Source: Bog-950 sp964493695 (lineage in GTDB: Bacteria; Bacteroidota; Bacteroidia; Chitinophagales; LD1). From it: 64,000 nt of DNA. The stretch spans positions 69,258-133,257 of the forward strand of contig CAZBPG010000002.1 of NCBI GenBank assembly GCA_964493695.1. The letters run 5' to 3'. Shown here in pieces: positions 31,399 to 41,204 of this stretch. Positions within the stretch are counted from its first letter, which is position 1. Each line of letters starts with the position of its first letter. Made by a program: the position numbers and the translations under genes. Below the pieces are notes generated by a model. That model searched no databases. It was given only the letters and a program-made list of their open reading frames with translations, and had not been told where the DNA came from.

Positions 31399-32306
31399 TA
31401 GCTTCTTCGGTAATAATGATTCGCCCCACTGCTTTTGGTTATAACTCAGAAACAGCTTTGTCGAACTCATTCCAGCATTCACCAATGTTAACTTCTACTC
31501 AGGTTCAACTTGCAGCGCTTAAAGAGTTTGAGAAATTGCATGAAGAATTAGTGAAAAATGGAATTGAAGTAATCCTGTTCAACGATACATTAACTCCTGT
31601 AAAACCCGATGCAGTATTCCCGAATAACTGGTTCAGTACACATATTGACGGGACTATTTTCTTGTATCCCATGCTTTCAATAGCAAGAAGAAAAGAGCGC
31701 AGGGAAGATGTTATAGAACGGTTAAGAGAAAATTTTTCTGTGAAGAAAATTGTTGATCTCTCAAAACTTGAAACAGAAGGGAAATTTCTGGAGGGTACCG
31801 GCAGTATGGTCTTCGACCATAAAAGCAAGATAATTTATGCCGGGCTTTCACCACGAACAAATCAAGATGTGTTAAAAGTGGTGGCGGATGAATTGAAGTA
31901 TGAGTTAACGATCTTCAGAGCCACAGACAAAAACGGAAAAGATATCTACCACACCAATGTGGCAATGAGTGTAAGTGATGACTTAGCTCTGATTTGTTTG
32001 GATTGTATAAACGAAAACAGAATTTTAGTAAAGCAGAAACTATTAGATACCGGCAAAGTGGTGGTCGAAATTTCAGTTGAGCAAATGGAAAATTTTTGCG
32101 GCAATATGCTGATGCTGAAAAACAAAGAAGGCAAGAACCTGATGGTGATGAGCGAAAGGGCATCAAATGCCTTGAGGGAGGAGCAGATTTTAGCAATCAA
32201 TAGGTTTGCTCAGGTTGTCTGTTCTCCAATTCCAACCATTGAAAACATTGGAGGTGGCAGCGTGAGATGCATGCTGGTAGAGAATTTTCTTGAATCAATC
32301 AATTGA
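31395..32306 (+). CDS. ctlX: Citrulline hydrolase CtlX-like amidinotransferase-fold protein
   Basis: A 303-residue guanidino-modifying enzyme-fold protein. The PDAVFPNNWFSTH motif, H186 in YHTNVAM and C292 in GGGSVRCML fit the Asp/His/Cys catalytic set of arginine deiminase and amidinotransferase relatives, and the overall sequence is closest to my memory of the citrulline-hydrolase (CtlX) group, which makes ornithine, CO2 and ammonia. The start codon overlaps the preceding membrane protein's stop. It is convergent with, and overlaps by 12 bases, a class III aminotransferase that could use the ornithine produced. Substrate is inferred. Confidence 0.8.
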   Translation: MIASSVIMIRPTAFGYNSETALSNSFQHSPMLTSTQVQLAALKEFEKLHEELVKNGIEVILFNDTLTPVKPDAVFPNNWFSTHIDGTIFLYPMLSIARRKERREDVIERLRENFSVKKIVDLSKLETEGKFLEGTGSMVFDHKSKIIYAGLSPRTNQDVLKVVADELKYELTIFRATDKNGKDIYHTNVAMSVSDDLALICLDCINENRILVKQKLLDTGKVVVEISVEQMENFCGNMLMLKNKEGKNLMVMSERASNALREEQILAINRFAQVVCSPIPTIENIGGGSVRCMLVENFLESIN

Positions 32307-32309
32307 TTC
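32292..32309. repeat. Palindrome at the overlapping ends of two convergent genes
   Basis: GAATCAAT (32292-32299) and ATTGATTC (32302-32309) form a perfect inverted repeat with a 2-base centre. It contains both stop codons and encodes the near-identical C-termini LESIN and LESID on the two strands. There is no T-run, so terminator activity is doubtful. Confidence 0.7.
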
Positions 32310-33479
32310 GAGAATTATCTGACAGGCAAATTTTATTTCTTCGTCTGAGATAATCAAAGGTGGGGCTATACGCATACAATGTGGCATAAATAAAAACCAA
32401 TCGGTTAACACTCCTTTTTCAATACAACGGTCAATTACTTTCTTATTCTGCTCAAAATTTTCAAACTCCAAAGCCATCATTAAACCGATACGGTTTTTTG
32501 ATTTTATTTTCGGATGCGTGAGCAAGTCGGCAAACAACTTTCCTTTTGCCTCTACACGGGCAGTAAGATTTTCTTTCACCAACACCTCAAAAGCTGCTAA
32601 TCCCGCTGAGCAGCAAACAGGGTGTCCACCAAAAGTAGTGATATGGCCTAACACGGGGTTTTCAGAAAGGGCATTCATTTTTTCTTTTGAAGCAACAAAA
32701 GCACCTAACGGCATTCCTCCTCCAAGTGCCTTTGCCAACAGTAGTATATCAGGCACAACTTCAAAGTGTTCAAAGGCAAACATTTTTCCTGTCCTGCCCA
32801 AACCGGTTTGCGCTTCATCAAAAATTAAAAGCGCACCTGCTTCATCGCACTTTTTTCGCAATGCCTGAATGAATTTTTTTGAAGGAACAGTAATGCCACT
32901 TTCTGCCTGCACCGGTTCAATAATTACAGCAGCAGTGCAGCATGAAATTTTTTCAAGGTCACTTTCCTTGTTGTACTCCAGTTGCAAAGTGTCTGGCAGT
33001 AGGGGGCGGAATTTTCTTTTAAAATTTTCATCGCCCATAATACTGAGTGCTCCCTGAGTACTTCCGTGATAAGCATTTTTGAAGGACACAAATTTGGTTC
33101 TTCCGGTGATGCGTTTTGCTAATTTCATTGCACCTTCCGTGGCCTCGGTGCCGCTATTAGTAAAGTAAACGTTGTTCAGGGTTTCCGGTAGAATGTCTGT
33201 TAGCCGCTTTGCGTATTTTACCTGCGGACTTTCAACAAATTCTCCATACACCATCAGATGCATGTATTTTTCCACCTGCTCTTTTACTGCATTCACTACA
33301 GCAGGATGTGAATGTCCCAGATTACTCACTGAAATTCCCGAAATCAAATCCAGATACTTTTTTCCTGTTACATCATACATATACATTCCCTCTGCACGCT
33401 CAATCTCGAGCATTAGGGGCGTGCTGCTGGTTTGGGCCACATGTGAAAGAAAAAGTTGACGGTTCGATAGCATAAACAA
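32295..33479 (-). CDS. Class III PLP-dependent aminotransferase (ornithine/acetylornithine type)
   Basis: A 394-residue fold-type I aminotransferase. The PLP lysine is K250 in LLLAKALGGGMPLGAF; D221 in LLIFDEAQTG lies over the pyridine ring; TNSGTEATEGAMKLA binds phosphate. The family includes ArgD, ornithine aminotransferase and 4-aminobutyrate aminotransferase. The convergent citrulline hydrolase-like gene favours ornithine as amino donor, but an arginine-biosynthesis role cannot be excluded and no other arg gene is nearby. The start is ATG at 33479 or the next ATG six bases on. Confidence 0.87.
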   Translation of the reverse strand: MFMLSNRQLFLSHVAQTSSTPLMLEIERAEGMYMYDVTGKKYLDLISGISVSNLGHSHPAVVNAVKEQVEKYMHLMVYGEFVESPQVKYAKRLTDILPETLNNVYFTNSGTEATEGAMKLAKRITGRTKFVSFKNAYHGSTQGALSIMGDENFKRKFRPLLPDTLQLEYNKESDLEKISCCTAAVIIEPVQAESGITVPSKKFIQALRKKCDEAGALLIFDEAQTGLGRTGKMFAFEHFEVVPDILLLAKALGGGMPLGAFVASKEKMNALSENPVLGHITTFGGHPVCCSAGLAAFEVLVKENLTARVEAKGKLFADLLTHPKIKSKNRIGLMMALEFENFEQNKKVIDRCIEKGVLTDWFLFMPHCMRIAPPLIISDEEIKFACQIILESID

Positions 33480-33560
33480 ACGGTTGGGCTAAAATAATGG
33501 CTTTCGTTAACCGTTAGCTTTTTTAAACTCTTTAGGGTTTGCTAATCTTGCACCGCTTTT

Positions 33561-34718
33561 ATGAAATACTTCAGTGCCTCTTTCTACTATGTGCGCTACA
33601 GCATTCTCGGTAAAATAATTTTGGAAAGTTATCGGCAGTTCCACTGGAGGGTGTGGCTGCTCTCGGTGATTTTTATTTTTCTCTGGTCGCTCCACCAGTT
33701 GCTTTCATTGTTCTTCCGCTTGCTCGATGAAATTTTTCACCGTGGCCACCGGAAAGTAAAAATTACACAACCGGTTTTTATTGTTTCTAATCCGCGCAGC
33801 GGCACTACTTACCTTCACCGGTTGATGGCGCTTGATGCAGAACGCTTCACCTACACAAAATTCGCACACACATTTTTTATGACCTCTTCGTTTGTGCAGT
33901 TCTATTATTTGTTTAGGTGGATTGATCGCAACATATTACGTAGGACTATCAGCAAAACGCTGGATGTGTTGGACGATAAATTTTGGGGCGGTTGGGATGA
34001 TATTCACAGGATGGGATTTAATAAGGCAGAAGAAGATGAACTGGTTTTTGCGCAGCAGATGATGAGTGTGGGGGTTATGATTCCCTTTCCCTATTTTGAC
34101 AAAGTTCATGATAATAAATTTTTAGACAACGAGCCACAGGAAGTTCGGGAAAATGTAATGGATTTTTACGAAAGTTGCGTAAAGCGCTTTGTGTTCCGTG
34201 CCGGCAAAGACAAAACCTATCTCGCTAAAAATGTGATGAGTACCGGGCGCTTTAAAAGCCTGATGCAGCGCTTCCCGGATGCTAAAATTGTGTACATCGC
34301 CCGGCATCCTTATGATTCGGTGCCTTCGTTTGCAAGCATGTTTACATCCATGCACAAGTTGCATTCGCCTCAAATGTCTGATACTCATCCGGCTAAAAAG
34401 GCCTGGGCACAATTGGGCATAGACTACTTTAAATACGTGAAGGAGATGCACCGGTTAATTCCGGGAAATCAATTTTTAGAGGTGAAGTATGATGATTTGC
34501 TCAGTGACCCGCAAGGAACTGTCCGTAGTATCTATAATCATTTCAATTGGAATCCGTCCGAAAAATTTCTCGAACGGCTCAGCCGCGAACATGCGCGGAA
34601 CAAGAATTACAAAAGTGTGCATGAATACTCATTGGAACAATTCGGTTTTACCAAGCAACAGCTTTATGCCGAACTGAAAGAGCAGATGGATAAAATGGGA
34701 TTTGAAAAAGAATTTTAA
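33561..34718 (+). CDS. Sulfotransferase family protein
   Basis: A 385-residue protein with an N-terminal hydrophobic segment (WLLSVIFIFLWSLHQLLSLFF, probably membrane-associated) and a sulfotransferase domain. The 5'-phosphosulfate loop is NPRSGTTYL (N77-T83 region), and the 3'-phosphate motif is IVYIARHPYDSVPSFASMF. These bind PAPS, the sulfate donor. A lipid or envelope glycan acceptor is plausible because of the membrane segment, but this is inference. It stands alone between the aminotransferase (divergent) and polA. Confidence 0.87.
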   Translation: MKYFSASFYYVRYSILGKIILESYRQFHWRVWLLSVIFIFLWSLHQLLSLFFRLLDEIFHRGHRKVKITQPVFIVSNPRSGTTYLHRLMALDAERFTYTKFAHTFFMTSSFVQFYYLFRWIDRNILRRTISKTLDVLDDKFWGGWDDIHRMGFNKAEEDELVFAQQMMSVGVMIPFPYFDKVHDNKFLDNEPQEVRENVMDFYESCVKRFVFRAGKDKTYLAKNVMSTGRFKSLMQRFPDAKIVYIARHPYDSVPSFASMFTSMHKLHSPQMSDTHPAKKAWAQLGIDYFKYVKEMHRLIPGNQFLEVKYDDLLSDPQGTVRSIYNHFNWNPSEKFLERLSREHARNKNYKSVHEYSLEQFGFTKQQLYAELKEQMDKMGFEKEF

Positions 34719-34769
34719 GATGCCCCATTTCTGAATTTTTGTATTTTGTTCGTAGCATAATTTCTTTCA

Positions 34770-37595
34770 ATGGCTCATACCTCTAATCATACTGAAAAAC
34801 TTTTTTTGGTAGATGCGTACGCGCTCATCTTCCGTGCGTATTTTGCGTTTGGAAGAAATCCGCTCTTGAATTCGAAAGGGCAAAACGTTTCAGCCATCAA
34901 CGGATTTACAACCTCGCTTTTCGAATTGATTCAAAAGGAAAAGCCAACGCATCTGGCTGTTGTTTTTGATTTAGGTGGCAGCGTGGAGCGGGAAGAAATT
35001 TATGCTGAGTACAAAGCGGGCAGACAAGAAACTCCGGAAGATATTTTGTTTGCTGTGCCCTACATTAAAGACATTATTCGCGCCTGGCACATTCCCATTT
35101 TAGAACTGGAGGGGTTTGAAGCAGATGACATCATAGGAACTATTGCGAAGAAAAAAGCCGAAGAAGGACATATAGTTTACATGGTAACACCGGATAAGGA
35201 TTTTGCTCAACTGGTAGACGAAAAAATTTTCATCTACAAACCGGCACGTAGCGGAGGCGATGTGGAAATTTTAGGTGTAGAAGAAATTAAACGCGATTGG
35301 GAAGTTGAAAATCCCAAACAAGTGATTGATATTTTAGGAATGTGGGGAGATGCGGTTGATAATATTCCGGGTATTCCGGGAGTTGGCGAAAAGACAGCAA
35401 AGAAATTTATCAAAGAGTTTGGCTCAATGGAAAACACTATTGCCAATGCCGATAAGATAAAAGGCAAAGTAGGCGAGAACGTGAAGAATTTTGCGCAACA
35501 AGGCCTGCTATCGAAGAAACTGGCAACCATAAATCTGAGTGTACCTATTGAGGTTACTGATGATGATTTAAAAATAGATGCACCGGATAAGGAAAAGATG
35601 GGGGCCATTTTTGCTGAACTCGAGTTTCGTACTTTAGGGAAAAGAATTCTTGGGTTCGATTACAATGTTAATCAGTCAGCCTCCGGTGTGTCTGGCACAC
35701 CTGTTAAAAGTTTGCCGGTCAGCAATTCGGGAGAACAGCAGAATCTTTTCGGAGAAACCGCAGACGAAGAAGTGTTGAAGGGAAAATCAATTCACAACAC
35801 GCCACATCAATACGTCACGGTTCAAACGGAAGCAGAAGTAGTGGACTTGGTAAAAGTGTTGAATGAAGCGGAGGAGTTTTGTTTCGACACAGAAACTACC
35901 GGGCTTGATTATTTCGCGCTTGATTTAGTAGGGATGAGTTTTAGTGTTAAGGAAGGGCAGGCTTATTATGTTCCTGCCCCACCTGATTATGAGGAAGCAA
36001 AAAAATTAGTTGCACATTTTAAACTTTTGCTGGAACATCCAACGAAAACTAAAATCGGACAAAACGTAAAATTCGATTTGCAGGTATTTCGCAAATATGG
36101 TGTTAATGTTTGTCTGCCGGTTTACGATACCATGCTGGCACACTACCTGGTGGAGCCCGATTTGAAACACGGTATGGATTACCTGAGCGAAACATATTTG
36201 GGTTACACTCCCGTTTCTATTGAGGAATTGATTGGCAAGAAAGGCAAGGGTCAGGGTAACATGCGCGATGTATCCCTCGAAAAAATTTCCGAGTATGCCG
36301 CTGAAGATGCAGACATAACCCTACAGTTGAAACACAAGTTAGCCCCTTGGGTAAAACAACAGGAAGTGGAAAGCGTGCTGAACGATATTGAGCATCCGCT
36401 GATAGAAGTGTTGGCCGATATGGAATACGAAGGAGTGAAGATAGATGAGGACTTCTTAAAAATTTATTCGAAGGAATTGGAAGTAGACCTGTTGAAAGTG
36501 CGTGATGAAATTCATCAGATGGCGGGGATGGATTTTAATGTGGATTCGCCCAAACAACTCAGCGATGTGCTTTACAATCATCTTAAGCTTCCATTTGAAG
36601 GAAGAAAAACTTCTACCGGTCAGCTTTCTACTAATGAGGATGCTTTACAAGGGTTGGTTAAACTTCACCCCATTGCCGAAAAAATTCTTGACTACCGGGA
36701 GTTCGCGAAATTGAAATCAACTTATGTGGATTCGCTTCCACTTTTGATTAATAAAAAAACGGGAAGAGTACATACGACTTTCCGTCAGCATGTAGCCGCC
36801 ACGGGCAGGTTGGCCAGCGATAATCCGAATCTACAGAATATTCCTATCCGCACCGAACGGGGTCAACGTGTACGTAAAGCCTTTGTTCCACGCAATGAAG
36901 ATTACGTTTTGCTCTCTGCCGATTACTCGCAGATTGAATTGCGTTTAGTGGCAGAGTTAAGTGGCGATGAGAACATGATTGAAGCATTTAAAAACAAACT
37001 CGATATTCATACCGCTACCGCAGCCAAGGTTTATGATGTGGCAGTTTCGAGCGTAACCAAGGATATGCGCTACAAAGCCAAGAGTGTGAACTTCGGAATC
37101 ATCTACGGCCAGGGTGCGTTTGGACTTGCTGATAACATTGGCGTGAGCCGTGGTGAGGCAAAAGAAATTATCGCCAATTACTTTAATCAGTTTCCGAAGA
37201 TTAAAGAATACATGAACAGCAATATTGAATTTGCGCGTCAACACGGATATGTGCAAACCATTAAAGGAAGAAAGCGCTACCTGAAGGATATCAATTCCAA
37301 GAACTTTACTGTGCGTGGTTTTGCCGAGCGAAACGCTATCAACTCACCGGTTCAGGGAAGTGCAGCTGATCTGATTAAACTTGCTATGATTAACATCCAC
37401 CGCGAATTCAAAAAGCAAAACCTTAAATCAAAAATGACTTTGCAGGTGCATGATGAATTGGTTTTTGATGCACATAAAGACGAAGTGGAAATTATCAAGC
37501 CCATCGTCTACGATAAAATGATTCATGCCATTAAAACCAATGTTCCGATTGAAGCGGAAATGGGAACAGGTGTGAATTGGTTAGAAGCGCATTAG
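34770..37595 (+). CDS. polA: DNA polymerase I
   Basis: A 941-residue family A polymerase for gap filling and primer removal. Domains in order: 5'-3' exonuclease (from LFLVDAYALIFRAYFAFG to about 300, with the helix-hairpin-helix GIPGVGEKTAKKF), a 3'-5' proofreading exonuclease with its acidic residues intact (FDTETTG, about 371-377), and polymerase motifs A (DYSQIELR, about 718), B (KSVNFGIIYGQGAFG) and C (VHDEL, about 893). The unmutated DxE suggests active proofreading, unlike some relatives. Confidence 0.97.
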   Translation: MAHTSNHTEKLFLVDAYALIFRAYFAFGRNPLLNSKGQNVSAINGFTTSLFELIQKEKPTHLAVVFDLGGSVEREEIYAEYKAGRQETPEDILFAVPYIKDIIRAWHIPILELEGFEADDIIGTIAKKKAEEGHIVYMVTPDKDFAQLVDEKIFIYKPARSGGDVEILGVEEIKRDWEVENPKQVIDILGMWGDAVDNIPGIPGVGEKTAKKFIKEFGSMENTIANADKIKGKVGENVKNFAQQGLLSKKLATINLSVPIEVTDDDLKIDAPDKEKMGAIFAELEFRTLGKRILGFDYNVNQSASGVSGTPVKSLPVSNSGEQQNLFGETADEEVLKGKSIHNTPHQYVTVQTEAEVVDLVKVLNEAEEFCFDTETTGLDYFALDLVGMSFSVKEGQAYYVPAPPDYEEAKKLVAHFKLLLEHPTKTKIGQNVKFDLQVFRKYGVNVCLPVYDTMLAHYLVEPDLKHGMDYLSETYLGYTPVSIEELIGKKGKGQGNMRDVSLEKISEYAAEDADITLQLKHKLAPWVKQQEVESVLNDIEHPLIEVLADMEYEGVKIDEDFLKIYSKELEVDLLKVRDEIHQMAGMDFNVDSPKQLSDVLYNHLKLPFEGRKTSTGQLSTNEDALQGLVKLHPIAEKILDYREFAKLKSTYVDSLPLLINKKTGRVHTTFRQHVAATGRLASDNPNLQNIPIRTERGQRVRKAFVPRNEDYVLLSADYSQIELRLVAELSGDENMIEAFKNKLDIHTATAAKVYDVAVSSVTKDMRYKAKSVNFGIIYGQGAFGLADNIGVSRGEAKEIIANYFNQFPKIKEYMNSNIEFARQHGYVQTIKGRKRYLKDINSKNFTVRGFAERNAINSPVQGSAADLIKLAMINIHREFKKQNLKSKMTLQVHDELVFDAHKDEVEIIKPIVYDKMIHAIKTNVPIEAEMGTGVNWLEAH

Positions 37596-37638
37596 GATAT
37601 TGCATTGCGATTGTTGATTTTTGAATCAAGAGAATAAA

Positions 37639-38265
37639 ATGAAATACTCCTCTAAACTTATTGCCGATGCCGTTGGTGAATTCACCAAGCTTCCGGGTAT
37701 CGGAGAAAAAACAGCTTTGCGTTTGGTGTTGCATCTGCTTAAACAAGATGAAGAGAAGGTGAAGTATTTCGGTGATGCGGTTACGCGTATGCGTAACGAA
37801 ATAAAATTCTGTCGCACCTGCAACAATGTTTCTGACCATGAGTTGTGCGAAATATGTGGTAGCCATCATCGCGATCACTCTATTGTTTGTTTGGTAGAAA
37901 CCATCCGCGATGTAATTGCTATTGAAAACACCAATATCTACAAAGGAACCTATCATGTATTAGGCGGAGTTATCTCTCCGATAGATGGAATTGGCCCGGA
38001 TAAACTGAATCTTGAGTCATTGATTGCACGGGTTAAAACAGGCGAGGTCAAAGAGATAATTATGGCAATCAGCCCAACCATAGAAGGCGATACCACCATT
38101 TTTTACGTAAGCAAAAAACTTAAAGACCTGAATGTAAACATCAGCACCATCGCGCGTGGAATTTCTTTTGGTGGTGAGCTGGAGTACACCGATGAAATGA
38201 CACTGGCACGTTCTATAGCCACACGACTGCCTTATGAAAATTATTTGGTGAAGAATTCCAATTAA
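37639..38265 (+). CDS. recR: Recombination mediator RecR
   Basis: A 208-residue RecFOR-pathway protein. Helix-hairpin-helix KLPGIGEKTALRLVLHLL, a zinc finger with CRTC and CEIC pairs, and a TOPRIM domain beginning SIVCLVETIRDVIAIE. I chose the ATG at 37639 (MKYSSKLI), which matches the family N-terminus; TTG at 37621 would add six atypical residues. recO lies 2.2 kb downstream on the other strand. Confidence 0.96.
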   Translation: MKYSSKLIADAVGEFTKLPGIGEKTALRLVLHLLKQDEEKVKYFGDAVTRMRNEIKFCRTCNNVSDHELCEICGSHHRDHSIVCLVETIRDVIAIENTNIYKGTYHVLGGVISPIDGIGPDKLNLESLIARVKTGEVKEIIMAISPTIEGDTTIFYVSKKLKDLNVNISTIARGISFGGELEYTDEMTLARSIATRLPYENYLVKNSN

Positions 38266-38294
38266 AACTTCAAATTGGCGTTTCATAATTCCCG

Positions 38295-40205
38295 ATGAAA
38301 CTTTCCGTTGTCATAGTTAATTACAATGTCAGGTACTTTTTGGAACAATGCCTGCTTTCAGTTAATCGTGCGGTTAACGGAATTGAAGCAGAAATTTTTG
38401 TTGTGGACAACGCATCAAGCGATGGTTCTGTTGCAATGGTGCGGCAGAGGTTCCCGGATGTAAAAATTATTGTCAATCAAAACAATGTTGGGTTTTCTAA
38501 AGCCAACAATCAAGCGATTGAAAACGCGACCGGTGATTATATTTTGCTATTAAATCCTGACACCGTTGTTGCGGAAGATACTTTTGAAAAGTGTACCGCT
38601 TTTATGGATGCTCACCAGGAGGCAGGGGCCTTAGGTGTAAGAATGATTGACGGGAAAGGAAATTTCCTTCCTGAATCTAAACGTGGCCTCCCCACTCCTG
38701 CTGTTGCTTTCTATAAAACGTTTGGCTTGTCTAAACTGTTTCCGAAATCAAAAACATTCGACAGATATCATCTTGGTTTTCTGAGTGAGTATGAAACAAA
38801 CGAAGTGGAGATTCTTTCCGGTGCGTTTATGTTTATCCGGAAAATCGTGTTAGGCAAAACCGGTTTGCTTGATGAAACATTTTTTATGTATGGTGAGGAC
38901 GTTGATTTGAGCTACCGAATTATCAAAGCAGGGTTTAAAAATTTCTACTTCCCTGAAACAACCATTATCCATTACAAAGGAGAAAGTACGAAGAAGGGAA
39001 GCCTGAACTATGTGAAAGTGTTTTATAACGCCATGCTCATTTTTGCGCGTAAACATTTCAGCGAAAATCAATCGGGAGTTTTTTCGCTCCTTATCAATTT
39101 TGCAATTGTATTTCGGGGTTTGCTCACGCTGCTAGCCAATCTTTTTGCTTCCTCGTATCTTTTTATTGTAGATGCTTTTTTAAGTTTTACGGGAATTTAC
39201 TTTATTAAAACCTATTGGGAAGACATGATAAAGTATCATGAGCACTATTACCCGAATGAATTTCTTTTTATAGTAGTGCCCTGCTACATTTTTATCTGGA
39301 TAGTTGCCGCTTTTCTGAGTGGAGCGTATGATAAACCATTTCGTATTTCAAACATTTTAAGAGGAATTTTGTTTGGCACTGTGACTATTGCTGTAGTGTA
39401 TGCGTTTATTCCCAACGAGTGGCGCTTTTCCCGTGCCATTATTTTGCTGGGTGCGGCATGGACCATTTTTGAAATGCTTTTTACAAGAACCGTGTATCAT
39501 CTCATCAAATATCAATCGCTTTCAGTGGAAAATGAAGACGAGAACAGAAGCCTGGTATTGGGAAAAACAGAGGTTAAGAGAGCGGAAAACATTCTACAGT
39601 TGCTGGGTAATACACAGGAAATTTTTTCTGCCGATAATTTGCAGGCTACCGGAAAGATTGCGACTATTCATAGTAGCAACGAGATTGTTTTTTGTTCCAA
39701 CGATTTTTCCTTTAAAGAGATTATTCATCAGATAACGGTATGCGGTAATCGGTTTGAATACAAAATTCTGAACGGAGGCAGCAATGCTTTAATTGGCAGT
39801 AACTCGAAAGATACTGCAGGAGATTTGTATGTAGCTGAAAGAAGCTATAGTTTGTTTCGACCGCAAAACCTCCGCAGCAAGCGTGTTTTCGACTTTTCGG
39901 TTGCGTTGCTTCTGTTACTGCTTATGCCGGGCAATATTTTTTTGGTAAAGAATTTCGGAAAATTTATTTCTAACTGGCTAAACGTTTTGTCCGGTAAAGT
40001 ATCGTGGATAGGATTTTCTGCTGAAAAAAATTTGAAAAAATTCCCCAATGCGAAGCGGGGAATTCTTCATCCATCAGAAAGTATGCGGAATCTGGATTTG
40101 ACAGAAGAGGATGTATCAGAAGTAGAATTGAATTATGCACGGCATTATTCTGTTTCCAATGATTTAAGTTTGCTCTTCAAAAATTATTCGTTGCTCGGAA
40201 AATGA
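38295..40205 (+). CDS. GT2 glycosyltransferase fused to a vestigial sugar-phosphotransferase-like region
   Basis: A 636-residue fusion. Residues 1-260 are a family 2 glycosyltransferase (SVVIVNYNV, VDNASSDGS, LLLNPDT and the YGEDVDLSYR motif) of rhamnosyltransferase-like type. Then come about four membrane helices (about 265-400), a nucleotide-binding-like segment (about 410-520), and a C-terminal part starting RSKRVFDFSVALLLLLLMPG that resembles the start of WcaJ/RfbP polyprenyl sugar-phosphotransferases. The catalytic R-G...KFRTM region expected there is missing, leaving only SGKVSWIGFS and a tail. Probably works in surface polysaccharide assembly. The fusion is visible; activity of the C-terminal part is doubtful. 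Confidence 0.85.
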   Translation: MKLSVVIVNYNVRYFLEQCLLSVNRAVNGIEAEIFVVDNASSDGSVAMVRQRFPDVKIIVNQNNVGFSKANNQAIENATGDYILLLNPDTVVAEDTFEKCTAFMDAHQEAGALGVRMIDGKGNFLPESKRGLPTPAVAFYKTFGLSKLFPKSKTFDRYHLGFLSEYETNEVEILSGAFMFIRKIVLGKTGLLDETFFMYGEDVDLSYRIIKAGFKNFYFPETTIIHYKGESTKKGSLNYVKVFYNAMLIFARKHFSENQSGVFSLLINFAIVFRGLLTLLANLFASSYLFIVDAFLSFTGIYFIKTYWEDMIKYHEHYYPNEFLFIVVPCYIFIWIVAAFLSGAYDKPFRISNILRGILFGTVTIAVVYAFIPNEWRFSRAIILLGAAWTIFEMLFTRTVYHLIKYQSLSVENEDENRSLVLGKTEVKRAENILQLLGNTQEIFSADNLQATGKIATIHSSNEIVFCSNDFSFKEIIHQITVCGNRFEYKILNGGSNALIGSNSKDTAGDLYVAERSYSLFRPQNLRSKRVFDFSVALLLLLLMPGNIFLVKNFGKFISNWLNVLSGKVSWIGFSAEKNLKKFPNAKRGILHPSESMRNLDLTEEDVSEVELNYARHYSVSNDLSLLFKNYSLLGK

Positions 40206-40456
40206 AATTGCTTTGTGTCATATTATTAGTATGCGCTTCAACAGTTTTGAAGGCAAATAATCCTTATAGAAATTATTTGCTTTTGAAGATTTCTTATGAT
40301 GTGTCTACAAACAGTTCAAAATCTCAAAAAATTTCTTTTGCGAAAACAAATTGTGTAATTCCTCGTTTTGAACGACCGAAAGGTGCCGTGTTTTGCAGAA
40401 TGGAAGATTATCTCACCGCCAAAACAAACCTTTGGATAAAAGTGGGTGTAAAATAA
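40202..40456 (+). CDS. Small secreted hypothetical protein
   Basis: An 84-residue protein with a signal peptide (MKLLCVILLVCASTVLKANN). The start overlaps the glycosyltransferase stop by 4 bases (ATGA), which supports translation. The mature part ends with FERPKGAVFCRMEDYLTAKT and a short basic tail, a pattern I associate with small conserved Bacteroidota proteins of unknown function. It abuts recO tail to tail with no spacer. Confidence 0.75.
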   Translation: MKLLCVILLVCASTVLKANNPYRNYLLLKISYDVSTNSSKSQKISFAKTNCVIPRFERPKGAVFCRMEDYLTAKTNLWIKVGVK

Positions 40457-41176
40457 TCAATCAAGAATTTCTTCCAGTATTTCCGGGCTCTTCAAACTGA
40501 AGTTCTCTAAGTGCAGTTGATAGTAATTCAACAAATTTCTCATCATCTGTTTTCGTTCTGCTCTCGGAATTTTCAGCGTTGAGTTTTCAAACAGGTTTAT
40601 CTCCAGCAAGTCGTTCAGCAAACTACTCTCCTTTTTATTCATGATGTTCAAAGTGCTTTGCCGGGAAGTGAAGACACCTTCACTCATTTCGAAAAATGGA
40701 TTTTCGTCAGAAAAATTTCCGTGAGGCGCAAAGCCGAGATAGCGAGATAAGTGAACGAGAAACAACAGGTGAAAATCGGGATTCAGTTTTTTCTCTTCGT
40801 CTAAAGCGCAAAGAGATTCGTAAATAAATTCAAACATTTCCATGTTTGGTTCATGTTCGCGGATTGATTTTGAAATTACTTCCAACAGAAAAAAGGAAAT
40901 GGTTGACTTTAAAGTATCAAAGGGAATAGATTGGTAGACAAACGCCCTTCTGAATTCTTTGATGTATTGAAGCTGTTTGTTTTCCCGGTGCGAAACCTCC
41001 ATTTCTAAAAGCGTAAGTGGTTGCAGCATAGCAGCTTTCGATTTAGACTTTGCCGTTCGCACTCCTTTTACGATGTATGATTGCAAACCGAGTTTCTCGG
41101 TATAAATTTTTGAAATCACACTTGTTTCAGAATACTTAATGGTATGTAAAACGATACCTCTTGTTTTGTGATACAC
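40457..41176 (-). CDS. recO: DNA repair protein RecO
   Basis: A 239-residue RecFOR component that loads RecA with RecR. The N-terminal OB-fold (KTRGIVLHTIKYSETSVISK and KLGLQSYIVKGVR) is followed by the helical domain (LGFAPHGNFSDENPFFEM). The four-cysteine zinc site of some RecO proteins is absent, as in other Bacteroidota by my recollection. Convergent with the small secreted gene; divergent from the downstream membrane protein with about 28 bases between start codons. Confidence 0.93.
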   Translation of the reverse strand: MYHKTRGIVLHTIKYSETSVISKIYTEKLGLQSYIVKGVRTAKSKSKAAMLQPLTLLEMEVSHRENKQLQYIKEFRRAFVYQSIPFDTLKSTISFFLLEVISKSIREHEPNMEMFEFIYESLCALDEEKKLNPDFHLLFLVHLSRYLGFAPHGNFSDENPFFEMSEGVFTSRQSTLNIMNKKESSLLNDLLEINLFENSTLKIPRAERKQMMRNLLNYYQLHLENFSLKSPEILEEILD

Positions 41177-41204
41177 TATTAAGTGGTTTTCTATTTTTAC
41201 GCTG

